From the NCBI GenBank assembly GCA_016719945.1, contig JADJYE010000032.1, positions 281,064-345,063 of the forward strand: 64,000 bases of DNA, in the 5' to 3' direction. Shown in pieces: positions 8,974-17,463 of this stretch. Position 1 is the stretch's first letter; every line of letters begins with the position of its first letter. The notes under the pieces were generated by a model, which saw nothing but the letters and a program-made list of their open reading frames with translations, did no database searches and was not told where the DNA came from. Source of the stretch: Polyangiaceae bacterium (GTDB lineage Bacteria; Myxococcota_A; Polyangia; Polyangiales; Polyangiaceae). Position numbers and translations under genes: made by a program.

Positions 8974-10497
8974 TCAGAACATCTTCTTGCGCTTCGACGA
9001 GCTCAAGATGCCCAGCATCTCGCGGTACTTCGCCACCGTGCGCCGCGCGATCTTGATGCCGGACTGGTCCTCCAAGATCTTCACGATGGCCTGGTCGGAC
9101 AGGGGATCGCCCTTGTCCTCCACGGAGATGATCTTCTTGATCGCCTGCTTGACGCTCTCGGAGGCGATGTCCTCGTCGGCGATGCGCGAGATGGATGAGT
9201 TGAAGAAGTACTTCAGCTCGAACAGCCCCTGCGGGGTGTGGACGTATTTCTTGGACGTGACGCGGGAGATGGTCGACTCGTGCATGCCCACGGCCGCCGC
9301 GACGTCACGGAGGATCATCGGCTTCAGGTACGCGACGCCCTTCTCCAGGAACTCACGCTGCTTCTCGACGATGCAGTCGGTGACCCGGAGGATGGTCCGG
9401 CGGCGCTGTTCGATCGCGCGGATCAGCCACTGCGCGCTCTTCAGCTTCTCGCTGATGAACTCCTTCGCCTTCGGATCCTTCAACATCTTCTGGGCGAGCG
9501 TCTCGTTGATGTAGAGCCGCTGCATGCCCTTGTCGTTGTCCGAGACGACCCACTTGTCGCCGTCCTTGAAGACGTAGACGTCGGGGGTGATCGCGATCGC
9601 CTTGTCGTCGACCTCGCTGAAGTTCCTCGCGGGGATGCTCTCGAGCTTCTGGATCTCCTGGACGGCGTCGTAGATCTCGTCGAGCTCGATCTTGAGCGCC
9701 TTCGCGATCGCTCCGAAGTTGCGGCGCTCGACGTTGTGCAGGTGCTCCCTGATGATCGCCTTCTCGACCTCGTCGAAGCCGAGCGTCTCGGCCTGGACCA
9801 TGAGGCACTCGCGCAGGTTGCGCGACGCGACGCCGATCGGGTCGAAGCGCTGGATCATCTTGAGGACCTCTTCAGCGTCCTCCGGGTCGAGCTCCGCCTC
9901 GGCGGCGAGGTCGGCGATGGTGAGGTCGGGGCGCTTGTTGCCCTCGGCGTCCTCTCCACCCTCGAGGTCGAGGTAGCCGCGCTCGTCGAGGTTGCCGATC
10001 ACGAGCGCCGCGAACTGCTTCTCGTTGTCGACGAAGTCGCTCATCTGCAGCTGCCACAGCAGGTGCTCGCGCAGCGTGTTCGGTTTGGTGAGGCTCTGCT
10101 CGATCGGCGGCAGCTCCTCGAAGCCGTTGCGGCCCGAGCCGGCGGGGGTCTGGAGCTGTCGGTTCTCGAGGAACTGCTCCCAGTCGACCTCCTTGACCTG
10201 CTTCTCGATCTCGCGCGCCCCCATGTCGGTGTTGGCCTCGACGCGCTCCGTCACGCCGATGCGCTCCTCCATCGGAGGGTCGGACGCGGACTGGGCGGGC
10301 AGCGAGCGATCGAGCTCGGAGCGGCCCATGGGGTCGGTCATGTCGTCGGCGAGCACAGGGTTGCCGTCGAGCTCGCGGCTAATCTCGTCCACCAGCTCCA
10401 TGCGCGACAGCTGCAGGAGCTTGATGGCCTGCACCAGCTGGGGGGTCATCACCAGCTGCTGCGCCAGCTTGAACTGGAGCTTCATCTCAATGCCCAC
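8974..10497 (-). CDS. rpoN: RNA polymerase sigma-54 factor
   Basis: This 507-residue protein has all three parts of sigma-54. The Gln/Leu-rich activator-interacting region I includes KLQFKLAQQLVMTPQLVQAI. An acidic region II follows, then the core-binding and HTH region (GMHESTISRVTSKKYVHTPQG) and the C-terminal RpoN box ARRTVAKYRE. It directs transcription from -24/-12 promoters and needs AAA+ enhancer-binding proteins. A GTG start at 10497 is chosen because GAGGAGGAG lies seven bases upstream; an ATG at 10485 is too far from it. It sits in a leftward cluster with a bactofilin and two related genes. Confidence 0.98.
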   Translation of the reverse strand: MGIEMKLQFKLAQQLVMTPQLVQAIKLLQLSRMELVDEISRELDGNPVLADDMTDPMGRSELDRSLPAQSASDPPMEERIGVTERVEANTDMGAREIEKQVKEVDWEQFLENRQLQTPAGSGRNGFEELPPIEQSLTKPNTLREHLLWQLQMSDFVDNEKQFAALVIGNLDERGYLDLEGGEDAEGNKRPDLTIADLAAEAELDPEDAEEVLKMIQRFDPIGVASRNLRECLMVQAETLGFDEVEKAIIREHLHNVERRNFGAIAKALKIELDEIYDAVQEIQKLESIPARNFSEVDDKAIAITPDVYVFKDGDKWVVSDNDKGMQRLYINETLAQKMLKDPKAKEFISEKLKSAQWLIRAIEQRRRTILRVTDCIVEKQREFLEKGVAYLKPMILRDVAAAVGMHESTISRVTSKKYVHTPQGLFELKYFFNSSISRIADEDIASESVKQAIKKIISVEDKGDPLSDQAIVKILEDQSGIKIARRTVAKYREMLGILSSSKRKKMF

Positions 10498-10660
10498 GGA
10501 AGCTCCTCCTCAGCGGCAATCCGCCCTCACGGACGGGGTGTTGGGGCTGGTGGCGACGGTGCGTCATGGTTCGCTGTTCCAGATGATAGGGCCAGGCACG
10601 GCGGATGCTAGCACGGGATTCCAAATACCGGCCCGAGTCTTGCCCTGCCTCAAACTCAGC

Positions 10661-11050
10661 CTATTTGCGCTCCGGGGGCTTCGGCTCGTCCCCCACCTCG
10701 AGCTGGGTCTCGTGCCCGAAGGTGACCGTCATGCGCCCCTCCGAGGTGAGCTTGACCTCGAGCGTGCGCGCCCGCACGACCGTCTTGTCAGCCACCTTGC
10801 CAGCGAGGTGAGCGTGCTCGGCCTCGAGCTCGCCGGCGATCTCTCCCTGGGACGCGAGGGTCGCGACGGTGATCTTTCCGGAGACCGAGCCGGAGGGGGT
10901 CACGGTCAGGGCCGGCCCCGAGAGCTCCCCAGATATCCGGCCCTTGACGATGACCGCGCAGGTCGAGGTCATCGAGCCGTGGAACTCGGTGCCCTCTTCG
11001 ACCACCGTGAGCCGGTTTACTTCTGTCGGTTTGTCCATGGGTTGGCTCAT
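10661..11050 (-). CDS. Bactofilin-family polymer-forming protein
   Basis: This short (129-residue) protein consists of one bactofilin (DUF583) right-handed beta-helix core. Regular short strands with alternating hydrophobics run from about residue 15 to 110 (GSMTSTCAVIVKGRISGEL, SGKITVATLASQGEI), with short polar termini. Bactofilins polymerise into nucleotide-independent filaments at the membrane or chromosome and are well studied in myxobacteria. The gene starts nine bases after the pentapeptide-repeat gene, so the two are surely cotranscribed. A 163-bp gap separates it from rpoN. Confidence 0.85.
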   Translation of the reverse strand: MSQPMDKPTEVNRLTVVEEGTEFHGSMTSTCAVIVKGRISGELSGPALTVTPSGSVSGKITVATLASQGEIAGELEAEHAHLAGKVADKTVVRARTLEVKLTSEGRMTVTFGHETQLEVGDEPKPPERK

Positions 11051-11059
11051 TTTTTTGGG

Positions 11060-12286
11060 TCAGCTGGGGTGGGTGATGCGGACGCGCAGGCGCGCGCCGG
11101 GCTCGAAGCCGAAGGAGGTGAGGGCGGGGTGCTGCTCGATGGTCGAGACGACCGCGCCGCGTGCGGAGACGGTGAGGCGGACCGGGCCGGCGATGCCGGG
11201 CCCATCGCGTTCGAAGATCTGCCCGTGCACGACGACGACCCCGGGCCCCGTGATGCGACAGCCGGTGAGCACTCCGGGCTCACCGACCACCAGCTCCGTC
11301 CGCTCGCCGAGCGCGATCGTGCAGTTGTCGAAATGGCTCTCGATGACGACGCTGCTGCCGGCGTGGAACTCGAGGGTCGCGTTCCGCAACACGTCGCCGG
11401 GCCCGAAGTACCGGCGCGTCGGAGGCGCGGCCGGCTCGGGCGCCGCGCCGCTGAGCAGGGCGATCGCCGCGCCGGAGCCCAGCACCCGAGACCCGTCGCC
11501 CTCGAGGCTGACGTCGACCGCATCGACCCGGAGGTCAGCGAGCACTGCGCGCGTGGCGACGACCGCGTGCAGGCGCGCCCGCGTCAGATCGGCGCCGACG
11601 AGGTTGGCCTCCGCGAGGATCGCCCGCCTGAGGTCGGCACCTTGGAAGCGCACGCCCTTGAGCATGGCGCCCGTGAGGTTCACGTGGAGCATCGAGGCGC
11701 GTGAGAAGTCCGCGCCGGCGGCGAGCGCCCCGGTCAGATCTGCCCCGTCGAAGCTCGCGTCTGCGCAGCTCGCCTCCTCGAGGTTGGCGCCCTGGAGGCT
11801 GGCGCCCTTCAGATCCGCCCGCAGGAGCTTGGCTCCTCCCAGGAACGCCTCGTTGAGATCCGCGTGCGACAGGCTCGCGCCTGTCAGATCGGCCCTCGCG
11901 AAGTTCGCCGAGTCCAGCTCCGCGTTGGTGAGCCGAGCGCCCTCGAGCGTCGCCTCCTGGAGGCTCGCCCCTTCCAGGTTCGCGCGGGTGAGGTTGGCGC
12001 CCGTGAGGTTCGCTCGATCGAGGTTCGCCGAGTCGAGCTCGGCCTTGTCGAGGTTCGTGTCGCTCAGGTCCGCGCCGGCGAGGAACACCTCACGAAGGCT
12101 CGCGTTGCGAAGCACCGAGCCCCGCAGCTTCGCGCCCTGGAGGTTGCAGCCCGTCAGATCGGAGCGCGAGAAGTCGACCCCCTCGAGCACGAGGTTCGAC
12201 AGATCCAGCCCGCGGAGGTCGCGCTGTGAGAGCTTCCCCCCTTGCTTCGCCAGACGCACGACGTCGTCGCGTGTCAGATCGGCCAT
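11060..12286 (-). CDS. Pentapeptide-repeat protein with bactofilin-like C-terminus
   Basis: From about residue 20 to 250 this 408-residue protein is an almost unbroken series of A(D/N)LXX pentapeptides, such as GADLTGALAAGADFSRA, which fold into a square right-handed beta-helix. The last 130 residues (NATLEFHAGSSVVIESHF, GCRITGPGVVVVHGQ) change to the strand pattern seen in polymer-forming/bactofilin proteins. The start is ATG 12286. The gene lies 31 bp after the zinc-ribbon gene and nine before the bactofilin. The fusion and the neighbour suggest a filament-associated scaffold; this is inference. Confidence 0.85.
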   Translation of the reverse strand: MADLTRDDVVRLAKQGGKLSQRDLRGLDLSNLVLEGVDFSRSDLTGCNLQGAKLRGSVLRNASLREVFLAGADLSDTNLDKAELDSANLDRANLTGANLTRANLEGASLQEATLEGARLTNAELDSANFARADLTGASLSHADLNEAFLGGAKLLRADLKGASLQGANLEEASCADASFDGADLTGALAAGADFSRASMLHVNLTGAMLKGVRFQGADLRRAILAEANLVGADLTRARLHAVVATRAVLADLRVDAVDVSLEGDGSRVLGSGAAIALLSGAAPEPAAPPTRRYFGPGDVLRNATLEFHAGSSVVIESHFDNCTIALGERTELVVGEPGVLTGCRITGPGVVVVHGQIFERDGPGIAGPVRLTVSARGAVVSTIEQHPALTSFGFEPGARLRVRITHPS

Positions 12287-12317
12287 CAGTCGTTCTCCTT
12301 GTGCGCCATCTTCCGCG

Positions 12318-13784
12318 TTACCTCGCTCGACGCTCGAGGTCGGCGCGTCGGTCGGCCTCCTCGAGGAATGCCGCGAGCGCCTCGACGCGCGCGGCGAAGG
12401 ACATCGTCTCTAGCTTCTTCAAGCGGTCTACCTCGCCAAGCCGCGCGAGGAGGATCGTCACGTCGGCCATCGCGAGCGACCGCTCGCGACGGAACACGCG
12501 CCGCTCCGAGGTCGCCGGCGACGCGCCTTCGTACGCCCGCGCCGCTCGGCTCAGCTCCTCCATGGCGAGGCGCAGGCGGTGACGCTCCTCCGCGCGGGCG
12601 TTGGCGGGTGACATCGTCGCCGCCATCTGGCGGTACTCGCGGAAGCGCTCGGTGATGCGCTCGGCGATCTCGAGCGAGACACCCACCAGATCTGCCAGCT
12701 CTCCCGGTCGTGAGACGTAGAACAGGCCCAACGAGACGAGCCCGGTCGCGTAGATGCGGCCGAGGGCGAGCGGGTTCAGGCCCGGCACCTTGGAGAGCAG
12801 ACCGCCGACGATCGCCGCCTCCCGCCGGTTGCTCTCCACCTCTGCCCCGAACGCCTCCGGGAAGAACGCGATGAGCTCGTTGTAGGCGTCCATCAGCCGC
12901 TCGCGTGCCTCCCCGCGGATCGACTCGCCCTGGACCACCGCCGAGCGGGCGTGGGTGATGGCCTCGATGAAGCGGCTCGCGCGGCCGACGAGCTCCACGA
13001 AGCCCATCCCCTTGGCGGAGCGCAAGATCGCCTGGATCGCTGGCTCGCAGTGATCGAGCCACGAGCGATGTGGCTCGCCGAGCCGCACATCGATCATGAA
13101 ATCCCGGATCGGCTGGGCGTTGGCGACGACGAGCTGCTGGAACAGGTCCATCGCCTGCTTCTGATCGAACTTGTTCTCCGTCGTGACCGACTGATCGTCC
13201 TCCGAAGCCGACGGGGAGGTGCTCGGTCGCGCGGGAGGGGTCGACTCGGCGATGACGAGGATGGCGTCGAACCCGTTCTCGACCTCGTCGAGCAGGCGCT
13301 GGAACTCGGACTTTCCTTCCCGCTCGCTGCTCGGCGGAGGGGGCGCGGCGCCCACCGGTCCCGCCGGGACAGGCGCCGCCGCTCCTTTGCCTCCCCCCGC
13401 GACCGGCGTGGCCGCGACGGGCGCGGCGACGGGCGCGGCGACCGGCGAGGCCGCGACGGGCCGAGCCACGGCCGGAGCCTTCGTGCTCATCGGCTCGGGC
13501 GGCGGAGGGGGCGCGGGCGCCGAGATCCCCTTGGCGGTCGTCCTCAGCGGCGAGGCCGCGGGGACAGGCTCGGGTGGCTTGCCTTGACGGGCCTTTCCGT
13601 CCCGGAGCGTCTCGCGAAGATCCTTGCGCGCGCCCCTGCCCTGGGTCGTCCGCGCCTTGGGCGGCGAGAGGGTGCGGCCATCGGCGACGATCTCCCCCGT
13701 CGCTTCGCGCGTGAGCGCCCCGCACTCCCCGCAGAAGCGGGCCTCGAGGTTGACGTCCGCTCCGCACGCCTCGCATACGCTCAT
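12318..13784 (-). CDS. Zinc-ribbon protein with Pro/Ala linker and helical C-terminal domain
   Basis: The ATG at 13784 gives a 488-residue protein with an N-terminal zinc ribbon (Cys 4, 7, 18, 21: CEAC...CGEC). A long Ala/Pro/Val-rich linker (about 70-150) follows, then a purely helical C-terminal domain of about 300 residues. The open frame upstream of 13784 is antisense to the next gene and is not coding. The linker DNA is repetitive (GCGACGGGCGCG units). No named C-terminal family is recognised. It is the first gene of the leftward pentapeptide/bactofilin/rpoN cluster and is divergent from the lipoprotein at 13938. Confidence 0.8.
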   Translation of the reverse strand: MSVCEACGADVNLEARFCGECGALTREATGEIVADGRTLSPPKARTTQGRGARKDLRETLRDGKARQGKPPEPVPAASPLRTTAKGISAPAPPPPPEPMSTKAPAVARPVAASPVAAPVAAPVAATPVAGGGKGAAAPVPAGPVGAAPPPPSSEREGKSEFQRLLDEVENGFDAILVIAESTPPARPSTSPSASEDDQSVTTENKFDQKQAMDLFQQLVVANAQPIRDFMIDVRLGEPHRSWLDHCEPAIQAILRSAKGMGFVELVGRASRFIEAITHARSAVVQGESIRGEARERLMDAYNELIAFFPEAFGAEVESNRREAAIVGGLLSKVPGLNPLALGRIYATGLVSLGLFYVSRPGELADLVGVSLEIAERITERFREYRQMAATMSPANARAEERHRLRLAMEELSRAARAYEGASPATSERRVFRRERSLAMADVTILLARLGEVDRLKKLETMSFAARVEALAAFLEEADRRADLERRAR

Positions 13785-13937
13785 GCGCCGGCCCGACGAT
13801 ACCAAGGACCCCGCGGAATCCGCCCTGGTTTTTTCTCCCCAGGCGGGAGCGCGAGGACCGGTCGTTCGTCGTTCGCGAACGATCCCTTTCACGAACGCCG
13901 GCTTGTTGCCGGTCGTGCGCGGCAGAACCATCACGGC

Positions 13938-14483
13938 ATGCGCTTCAAGCACCTGCTCGCCCTCGCTGCTCTTTCCACTGCGATCGCCTGCGGCGACACG
14001 ACCTCGGCCGGCGGCGCCCCCGAGGGCGGAGCGCCGAGCGCGGGGCGCGGAGGGGGCGGCGCCGCGAGCGGCGGAGCGCCCGCGGCGGGGGGGGCGGGTG
14101 AAGGAGGAGGCGGCGCCCCCGGCGAGACCTTTTGCGAGCCCGGGCTGCCCGAGGTCTCGTTCGCGATGGACGTCCAGCCCATCTTCACCACGAGCTGCGC
14201 GAAGTCGACCTGTCACGCCGGCACCCAGCCCGACGCGGGCCTCGACCTCCGGGAGGGCGTAGCGCACGGTGAGCTCGTCGACGAAATGACCTCCCAGTGC
14301 GGCGGGGATCGCGTGCGGATCGTCGCGGGCGACCCCGCCGAGAGCTACCTCTTCGACAAGGTCCGCGGAGAGGAGCTCTGCGGCACCTCGCGGCGCATGC
14401 CGCCAACCCCGAACCCCATGCTCGCGCAAGGCGACCTCGACATCCTCGAGGCGTGGATCTGCGGCGGCGCGCTCGATGACTGA
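13938..14483 (+). CDS. Lipoprotein with cytochrome-c-like haem motif
   Basis: This 181-residue product has a signal peptide with lipobox (STAIAC, Cys 18), a Gly/Ala-rich linker to about residue 62, and a domain beginning VSFAMDVQPIFTTSC. The latter resembles small c-type cytochrome domains of planctomycete/myxobacterial lipoproteins. The haem motif would be CAKSTCH (C-x4-CH rather than C-x2-CH), with MPPTPNPM as a possible source of the distal Met. Covalent haem is therefore plausible but not certain. It is monocistronic, followed directly by tRNA-Leu. Confidence 0.75.
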   Translation: MRFKHLLALAALSTAIACGDTTSAGGAPEGGAPSAGRGGGGAASGGAPAAGGAGEGGGGAPGETFCEPGLPEVSFAMDVQPIFTTSCAKSTCHAGTQPDAGLDLREGVAHGELVDEMTSQCGGDRVRIVAGDPAESYLFDKVRGEELCGTSRRMPPTPNPMLAQGDLDILEAWICGGALDD

Positions 14484-14535
14484 GGGGGCTTCGTGCCCTG
14501 CCCGGCGCCTCGCTTCGTGCTAGCTTCCGGCCCGC

Positions 14536-14617
14536 GCACGAGTGGCGGAATTGGCATACGCACTGGGTTTAGGTTCCAGCGCCGCAAGGCTTGCGAGTTC
14601 GAGTCTCGCCTCGTGCA
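14536..14617 (+). tRNA. tRNA-Leu (anticodon UAG)
   Basis: The acceptor stem GCACGAG (14536-14542) pairs with CTCGTGC (14610-14616). The anticodon stem-loop is CTGGG-TTTAGGT-TCCAG with UAG at positions 34-36. A long variable arm (class II) and the T-arm GCGAG-TTCGAGT-CTCGC follow. CCA is not encoded. The 3' part, from the anticodon loop onward, is the attachment site of the element to the right, and a second copy lies at 26392. Confidence 0.95.
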
Positions 14618-14619
14618 CC
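14568..14619 (+). repeat. attL, 52-bp att core within tRNA-Leu
   Basis: Bases 14568-14619 are identical to 26392-26443. The flanks differ immediately on both sides (G before versus T; C after versus A), which defines the exact repeat. The core starts in the anticodon loop and ends two bases past the discriminator base of the tRNA. Confidence 0.95.
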
Positions 14620-14855
14620 CTGCTGTAACTGCTGACGTTCCCGACGCAGCGAAGACGACGGCCCGAGAAGCGGATCCCGATCGATCGCAGGAAGAGGGAT
14701 CCGCGGCCGATCCCTTCCTCGCCCTCGTGACTCTCGCCGTCCAGGCGGGGGACCTGGACCTCGCACGTCGAGCGCTGGCCGAGGCCGAAGCCCGCAGACG
14801 TGACGCGAAGCCGTCGAACGTCGTCGAGCTCGTCACCAAGAAGCGCGCGCGCTGA
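14620..14855 (+). pseudogene. Detached 3' end of the element's integrase gene
   Basis: This open segment ends in TGA (14853-14855), has GC-rich third codon positions and reads like a genuine helical C-terminus (DPFLALVTLAVQAGDLDLAR, ending VTKKRAR). It has no start of its own: upstream lies the tRNA. Its frame is exactly the frame in which the integrase at 25012 crosses the att core. When the circle is re-formed, codon 477 of the integrase joins this segment and adds 78 residues, for a 555-residue protein. I therefore read it as the natural integrase 3' end, separated by integration. It is not expressed as such in the integrated state unless reached from the tRNA promoter. Confidence 0.8.
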
Positions 14856-14951
14856 CGGCCGTGCTCCGGCTTCGGGTCCTGACCTTCGGGTCGGTGCTCG
14901 ACGTCGGCGCATCGCCGAAGCGTCGCAAGGTGCGGCGCGTGAAAGGACGTC

Positions 14952-15320
14952 ATGGATCTCGTTCAGCTCGCAACGGCTCTCGCCTGGCTTCACGTCGAAG
15001 ACAACTACCCGGGTCTCATCACCGATGACGTCGTGCAGTTCGCGCGGCTGCTCGGCTCCGACCTGGATATCCCCGATCGCGTCTTCGCCCTCACGGCAGG
15101 GTCGGGCGACGGCATTGAGTCAACATGGCCCGACCACTGCGCGAGCCTCGGAGGGGAGATCTTGGCGGTTGGGAAGTTCGAGTGGGACATGGGCGATGAC
15201 AACCAGGGCGCGCAGTTCTGTTGGCTCGTGCGCAGCGCGGATGGCCGAGCCGGGTTCGGCTTCTACGACTTCTGCCGATCGCGCCTGAGAGCCGCGCGAC
15301 GAGCCGCCAAGAAGAAGTAG
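14952..15320 (+). CDS. Hypothetical protein of the element
   Basis: This 122-residue acidic, soluble protein starts at an ATG preceded by AAAGGAC. The C-terminus is strongly basic (RSRLRAARRAAKKK). No motif is recognised. It is the first complete gene of the element, 96 bp after the stranded integrase end and 12 bp before a zinc-ribbon gene. An antisense frame exists but has poorer codon use. Confidence 0.6.
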   Translation: MDLVQLATALAWLHVEDNYPGLITDDVVQFARLLGSDLDIPDRVFALTAGSGDGIESTWPDHCASLGGEILAVGKFEWDMGDDNQGAQFCWLVRSADGRAGFGFYDFCRSRLRAARRAAKKK

Positions 15321-15332
15321 CGGAGCAAGACC

Positions 15333-15518
15333 ATGGCGACCTACGTCTACTGCCCCGACTGCTCCGCCCCGAAGACGCGGCTTCGTCGCGTCGGCGTAAG
15401 CAAGCGGAACCTCGAGACCTACTACGTCTGCCCCTCGTGTGGCGCCAACTGGACGCTCAACGACGCGACCTCCCTCCTCTCCTACGGAGCGAAGCCGAAG
15501 CGGGCGAAGAAGTCCTGA
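15333..15518 (+). CDS. Small zinc-ribbon protein
   Basis: This 61-residue protein has two CxxC knuckles, CPDC near residue 8 and CPSC near residue 33, spaced as in zinc ribbons, and a basic tail (KPKRAKKS). Such proteins bind nucleic acid or recruit transcription or replication partners. It lies 12 bp after the preceding gene, and its start follows a GGAGCAAG element. Confidence 0.75.
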   Translation: MATYVYCPDCSAPKTRLRRVGVSKRNLETYYVCPSCGANWTLNDATSLLSYGAKPKRAKKS

Positions 15519-15597
15519 GTTCGAGCCCCGACCGTCGGGCCTCACCCTCGCGGTGGGGCTCCTCGGCCGGCGCTCGAGCCGGAGAAGGAAGACCACC

Positions 15598-15890
15598 ATG
15601 GACACCAACACGACGACGATCAACGGCAAGCCCGTCCCTCCATCGCCCAGGAGCTCATCGAACACCTCGCGCTGGATCGCGACGCCCTGGCGGAGCGGAT
15701 CAGGCAGATCCGCTGCCACATGGCCAAGGGCGAGACCGCGGACGCACGGCGCAGCATCGCGCGCGTGATCGCTCAGGTCATGTCCGACTGCCCCATCGAA
15801 CCAACCTCCGTCGTCGAAGACCTCGCCGAGGTCCTCACCTTCCTTGACTCCGCGGAGTACGCCGAGGAACTCGCCCACGAGGAGCTGTGA
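15598..15890 (+). pseudogene. Small helical protein gene, one-base frameshift
   Basis: ATG 15598 has a strong ribosome site (GGAGAAGG), but its frame soon becomes Arg/Ser-rich nonsense. After about 13 codons another frame (the one ending TGA 15888-15890) reads SIAQELIEHLALDRDALAE and then SIARVIAQVMSDC, a convincing helical protein. Adding one base at about 15631-15642 joins the two into a product of roughly 98 residues. If the shift is real, a 56-residue product from ATG 15720 could remain. No family is recognised. Confidence 0.55.
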
Positions 15891-16051
15891 AGTGCTGGGG
15901 AGGGGTGTGGTTCTGGGAAGAGGCGCGCTTCGTCCGCTGCGTCGTCGGCACGGGCTACACCTCGACTCAGGCCGCGGCGGTGTACCGCTGGCTTCGCGGC
16001 GCGCCGTGGACGTTCAAGAGGCGGTTGCCTCGTGAGGTGCGCCGTGGCTGA
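15887..16051 (+). CDS. 54-residue protein, GTG start overlapping previous stop
   Basis: GTG 15887 overlaps the preceding TGA (GTGA), the same junction type used elsewhere in this element. The product is Trp/Arg-rich (VKCWGGVWFWEEARF), and its middle, YTSTQAAAVYRWLRG, has the look of a short helix-turn-helix. Function is unknown; DNA binding is only a suggestion. Confidence 0.5.
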   Translation: MKCWGGVWFWEEARFVRCVVGTGYTSTQAAAVYRWLRGAPWTFKRRLPREVRRG

Positions 16052-16310
16052 CGCGAGCGGGTACGATCGGGGGGTGATCTTCTTTGCTGTCGCCGGAGCA
16101 CCGCGAGCGCGGTTGAAGCGTTGTGTTCCGCTCCCACGACGCAGATTCAATACCTTTTTTGCGCTGCTTGCGCGCGAACACCGCAAGCGCCAGTCGCCAC
16201 AACCGAGCGGCGCGCCAAACCCGCACGGCAAATGGGACGAGAAGAAGGTACGCCGTGGTACCGCTGGGCCTTGGTCCGCGCGTGAGGTCTCGCTGAACCT
16301 CGAAGCTGGC

Positions 16311-16886
16311 ATGAGCGGGCCCGATGCCGTTCGCGGGATGTACGCCACCCGCTACAACGACTTCGCGCCGCGCCCGGCGTTGGCTCCGCGGCGCATGCCA
16401 ACACCTCGTGAGGCCTACGTTGCGGCAGAGCTGGCGCGGGTGTTGGGCCAGGTCGAAAGCACACTGTATCGGCTTCAACTGGGGTGCCCGTGGTCGGGCG
16501 ATCTGGAAGTCGCGGAAGCCGTGATCGAAGCCGGCTATTGGGATCCGAACGTCAAGATTGCCGGGTCCGTCGACCGGCGAGAGGTGTTGCTACGTCGAAT
16601 CGACTGGGCCCGCGCCGCCGTGCTTGCAGATCCCGAGTGCTTCGCTGGCGCCGTCGAAATCGCCCAACATGAGCTCGCCGAGCTGAGCGCCGAGATTGGT
16701 TGGCGCCTTCAATCCACCGAAGGGCGCCGCATGCTCGAAGCCGCCATTGCGCCGAACAAGGTGGGGCGCGGCAACAGGGCTGGATCAAGCGAGGCATCTC
16801 GAACAAACGAGCTCTGCCGCTTCCTCGATCTCCCATCCGTTGCCCAGCCTGAGCGGAACCTACGAAGGCGTCGTCGCGACGCCTAA
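16311..16886 (+). CDS. Hypothetical protein in lower-GC segment
   Basis: From ATG 16311 a 191-residue frame contains helical segments such as AYVAAELARVLGQVESTLYR and EIAQHELAELSAEIGWRLQ and ends in a basic tail. The frame is open back to a GTG at 16032, but that part is Arg-rich, covers AT-richer DNA (CAATACCTTTTTT near 16150) and does not look coding. Bases 16052-16310 therefore hold nothing I can name. No family is recognised. Confidence 0.45.
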   Translation: MSGPDAVRGMYATRYNDFAPRPALAPRRMPTPREAYVAAELARVLGQVESTLYRLQLGCPWSGDLEVAEAVIEAGYWDPNVKIAGSVDRREVLLRRIDWARAAVLADPECFAGAVEIAQHELAELSAEIGWRLQSTEGRRMLEAAIAPNKVGRGNRAGSSEASRTNELCRFLDLPSVAQPERNLRRRRRDA

Positions 16887-16943
16887 ACATACCTCCGCAC
16901 GGTGAGGCTTCTTTTGGCATGCCCCCGGCCACAAGCTCGGGGC

Positions 16944-17117
16944 ATGACGCAGCGAGCCCCGATCACCGATGACCTCGTGCGGCGCCTGGCCGCCGAGAGC
17001 GACACCGACCAGCGATCGATCACCCGCGCCCTCGCCGGCCTCCCGGTGCGGGGCCGCGCTGGCGCGCGCATCCGCCGCGCGCTGGTAGCGCATGGCCTGG
17101 CGGACCCCACCCCCTGA
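16944..17117 (+). CDS. Small HTH-like protein
   Basis: This 57-residue protein starts at ATG 16944 and is essentially one domain: DDLVRRLAAESDTDQRSIT then RALAGLPVRGRAGARIRRAL. The spacing resembles a short helix-turn-helix of the LacI/ribosome-hibernation-like or phage-repressor type. A regulatory role in the element is inferred. It ends 17 bp before the next start. Confidence 0.55.
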   Translation: MTQRAPITDDLVRRLAAESDTDQRSITRALAGLPVRGRAGARIRRALVAHGLADPTP

Positions 17118-17133
17118 CCTGAACGAGACCGAC

Positions 17134-17463
17134 ATGCGACGAGCCGCCCAGCCCACCGACGACACGGTCACCCTCACGATCCCACGCGCCGCGCTGACGA
17201 TCGTCGAGACGCCGGTCACCGCGAGCCAGCGGACGTGCGAGCGCGCGCTGGGCATCCCCTCGGCGACGTACCTCGCGAGCCTCCGCGCCTTCGTGGCCGC
17301 GGGGGGTGAGGTGGTCTCGATGGGCCGGCTCCGGCTCGTCGTCGTCGCTGACTACGTGAGCTGGCTCCGGCGACGTGACCAGCGGCCGGCGGCTCCGGCC
17401 GTCGAGCGTGACGAGGTAGACGACCTCGCGGCCGAGCTCGGGCTGCAGGTGCGCGCAGGATGA
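17134..17463 (+). CDS. Hypothetical, possible DNA-binding protein
   Basis: ATG 17134 gives 109 residues, with a beta-rich start (DTVTLTIPRAALTIV) and a helical middle that looks like an HTH reading a short DNA motif (ALGIPSATYLASLRAFV). The acidic C-terminus is DEVDDLAAELGL. An earlier GTG/ATG-type start at 17092 would overlap the preceding gene and adds nothing family-like. Its stop overlaps the next ATG (ATGA). It could be an excisionase- or resolvase-accessory-type protein; this is not certain. Confidence 0.55.
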   Translation: MRRAAQPTDDTVTLTIPRAALTIVETPVTASQRTCERALGIPSATYLASLRAFVAAGGEVVSMGRLRLVVVADYVSWLRRRDQRPAAPAVERDEVDDLAAELGLQVRAG

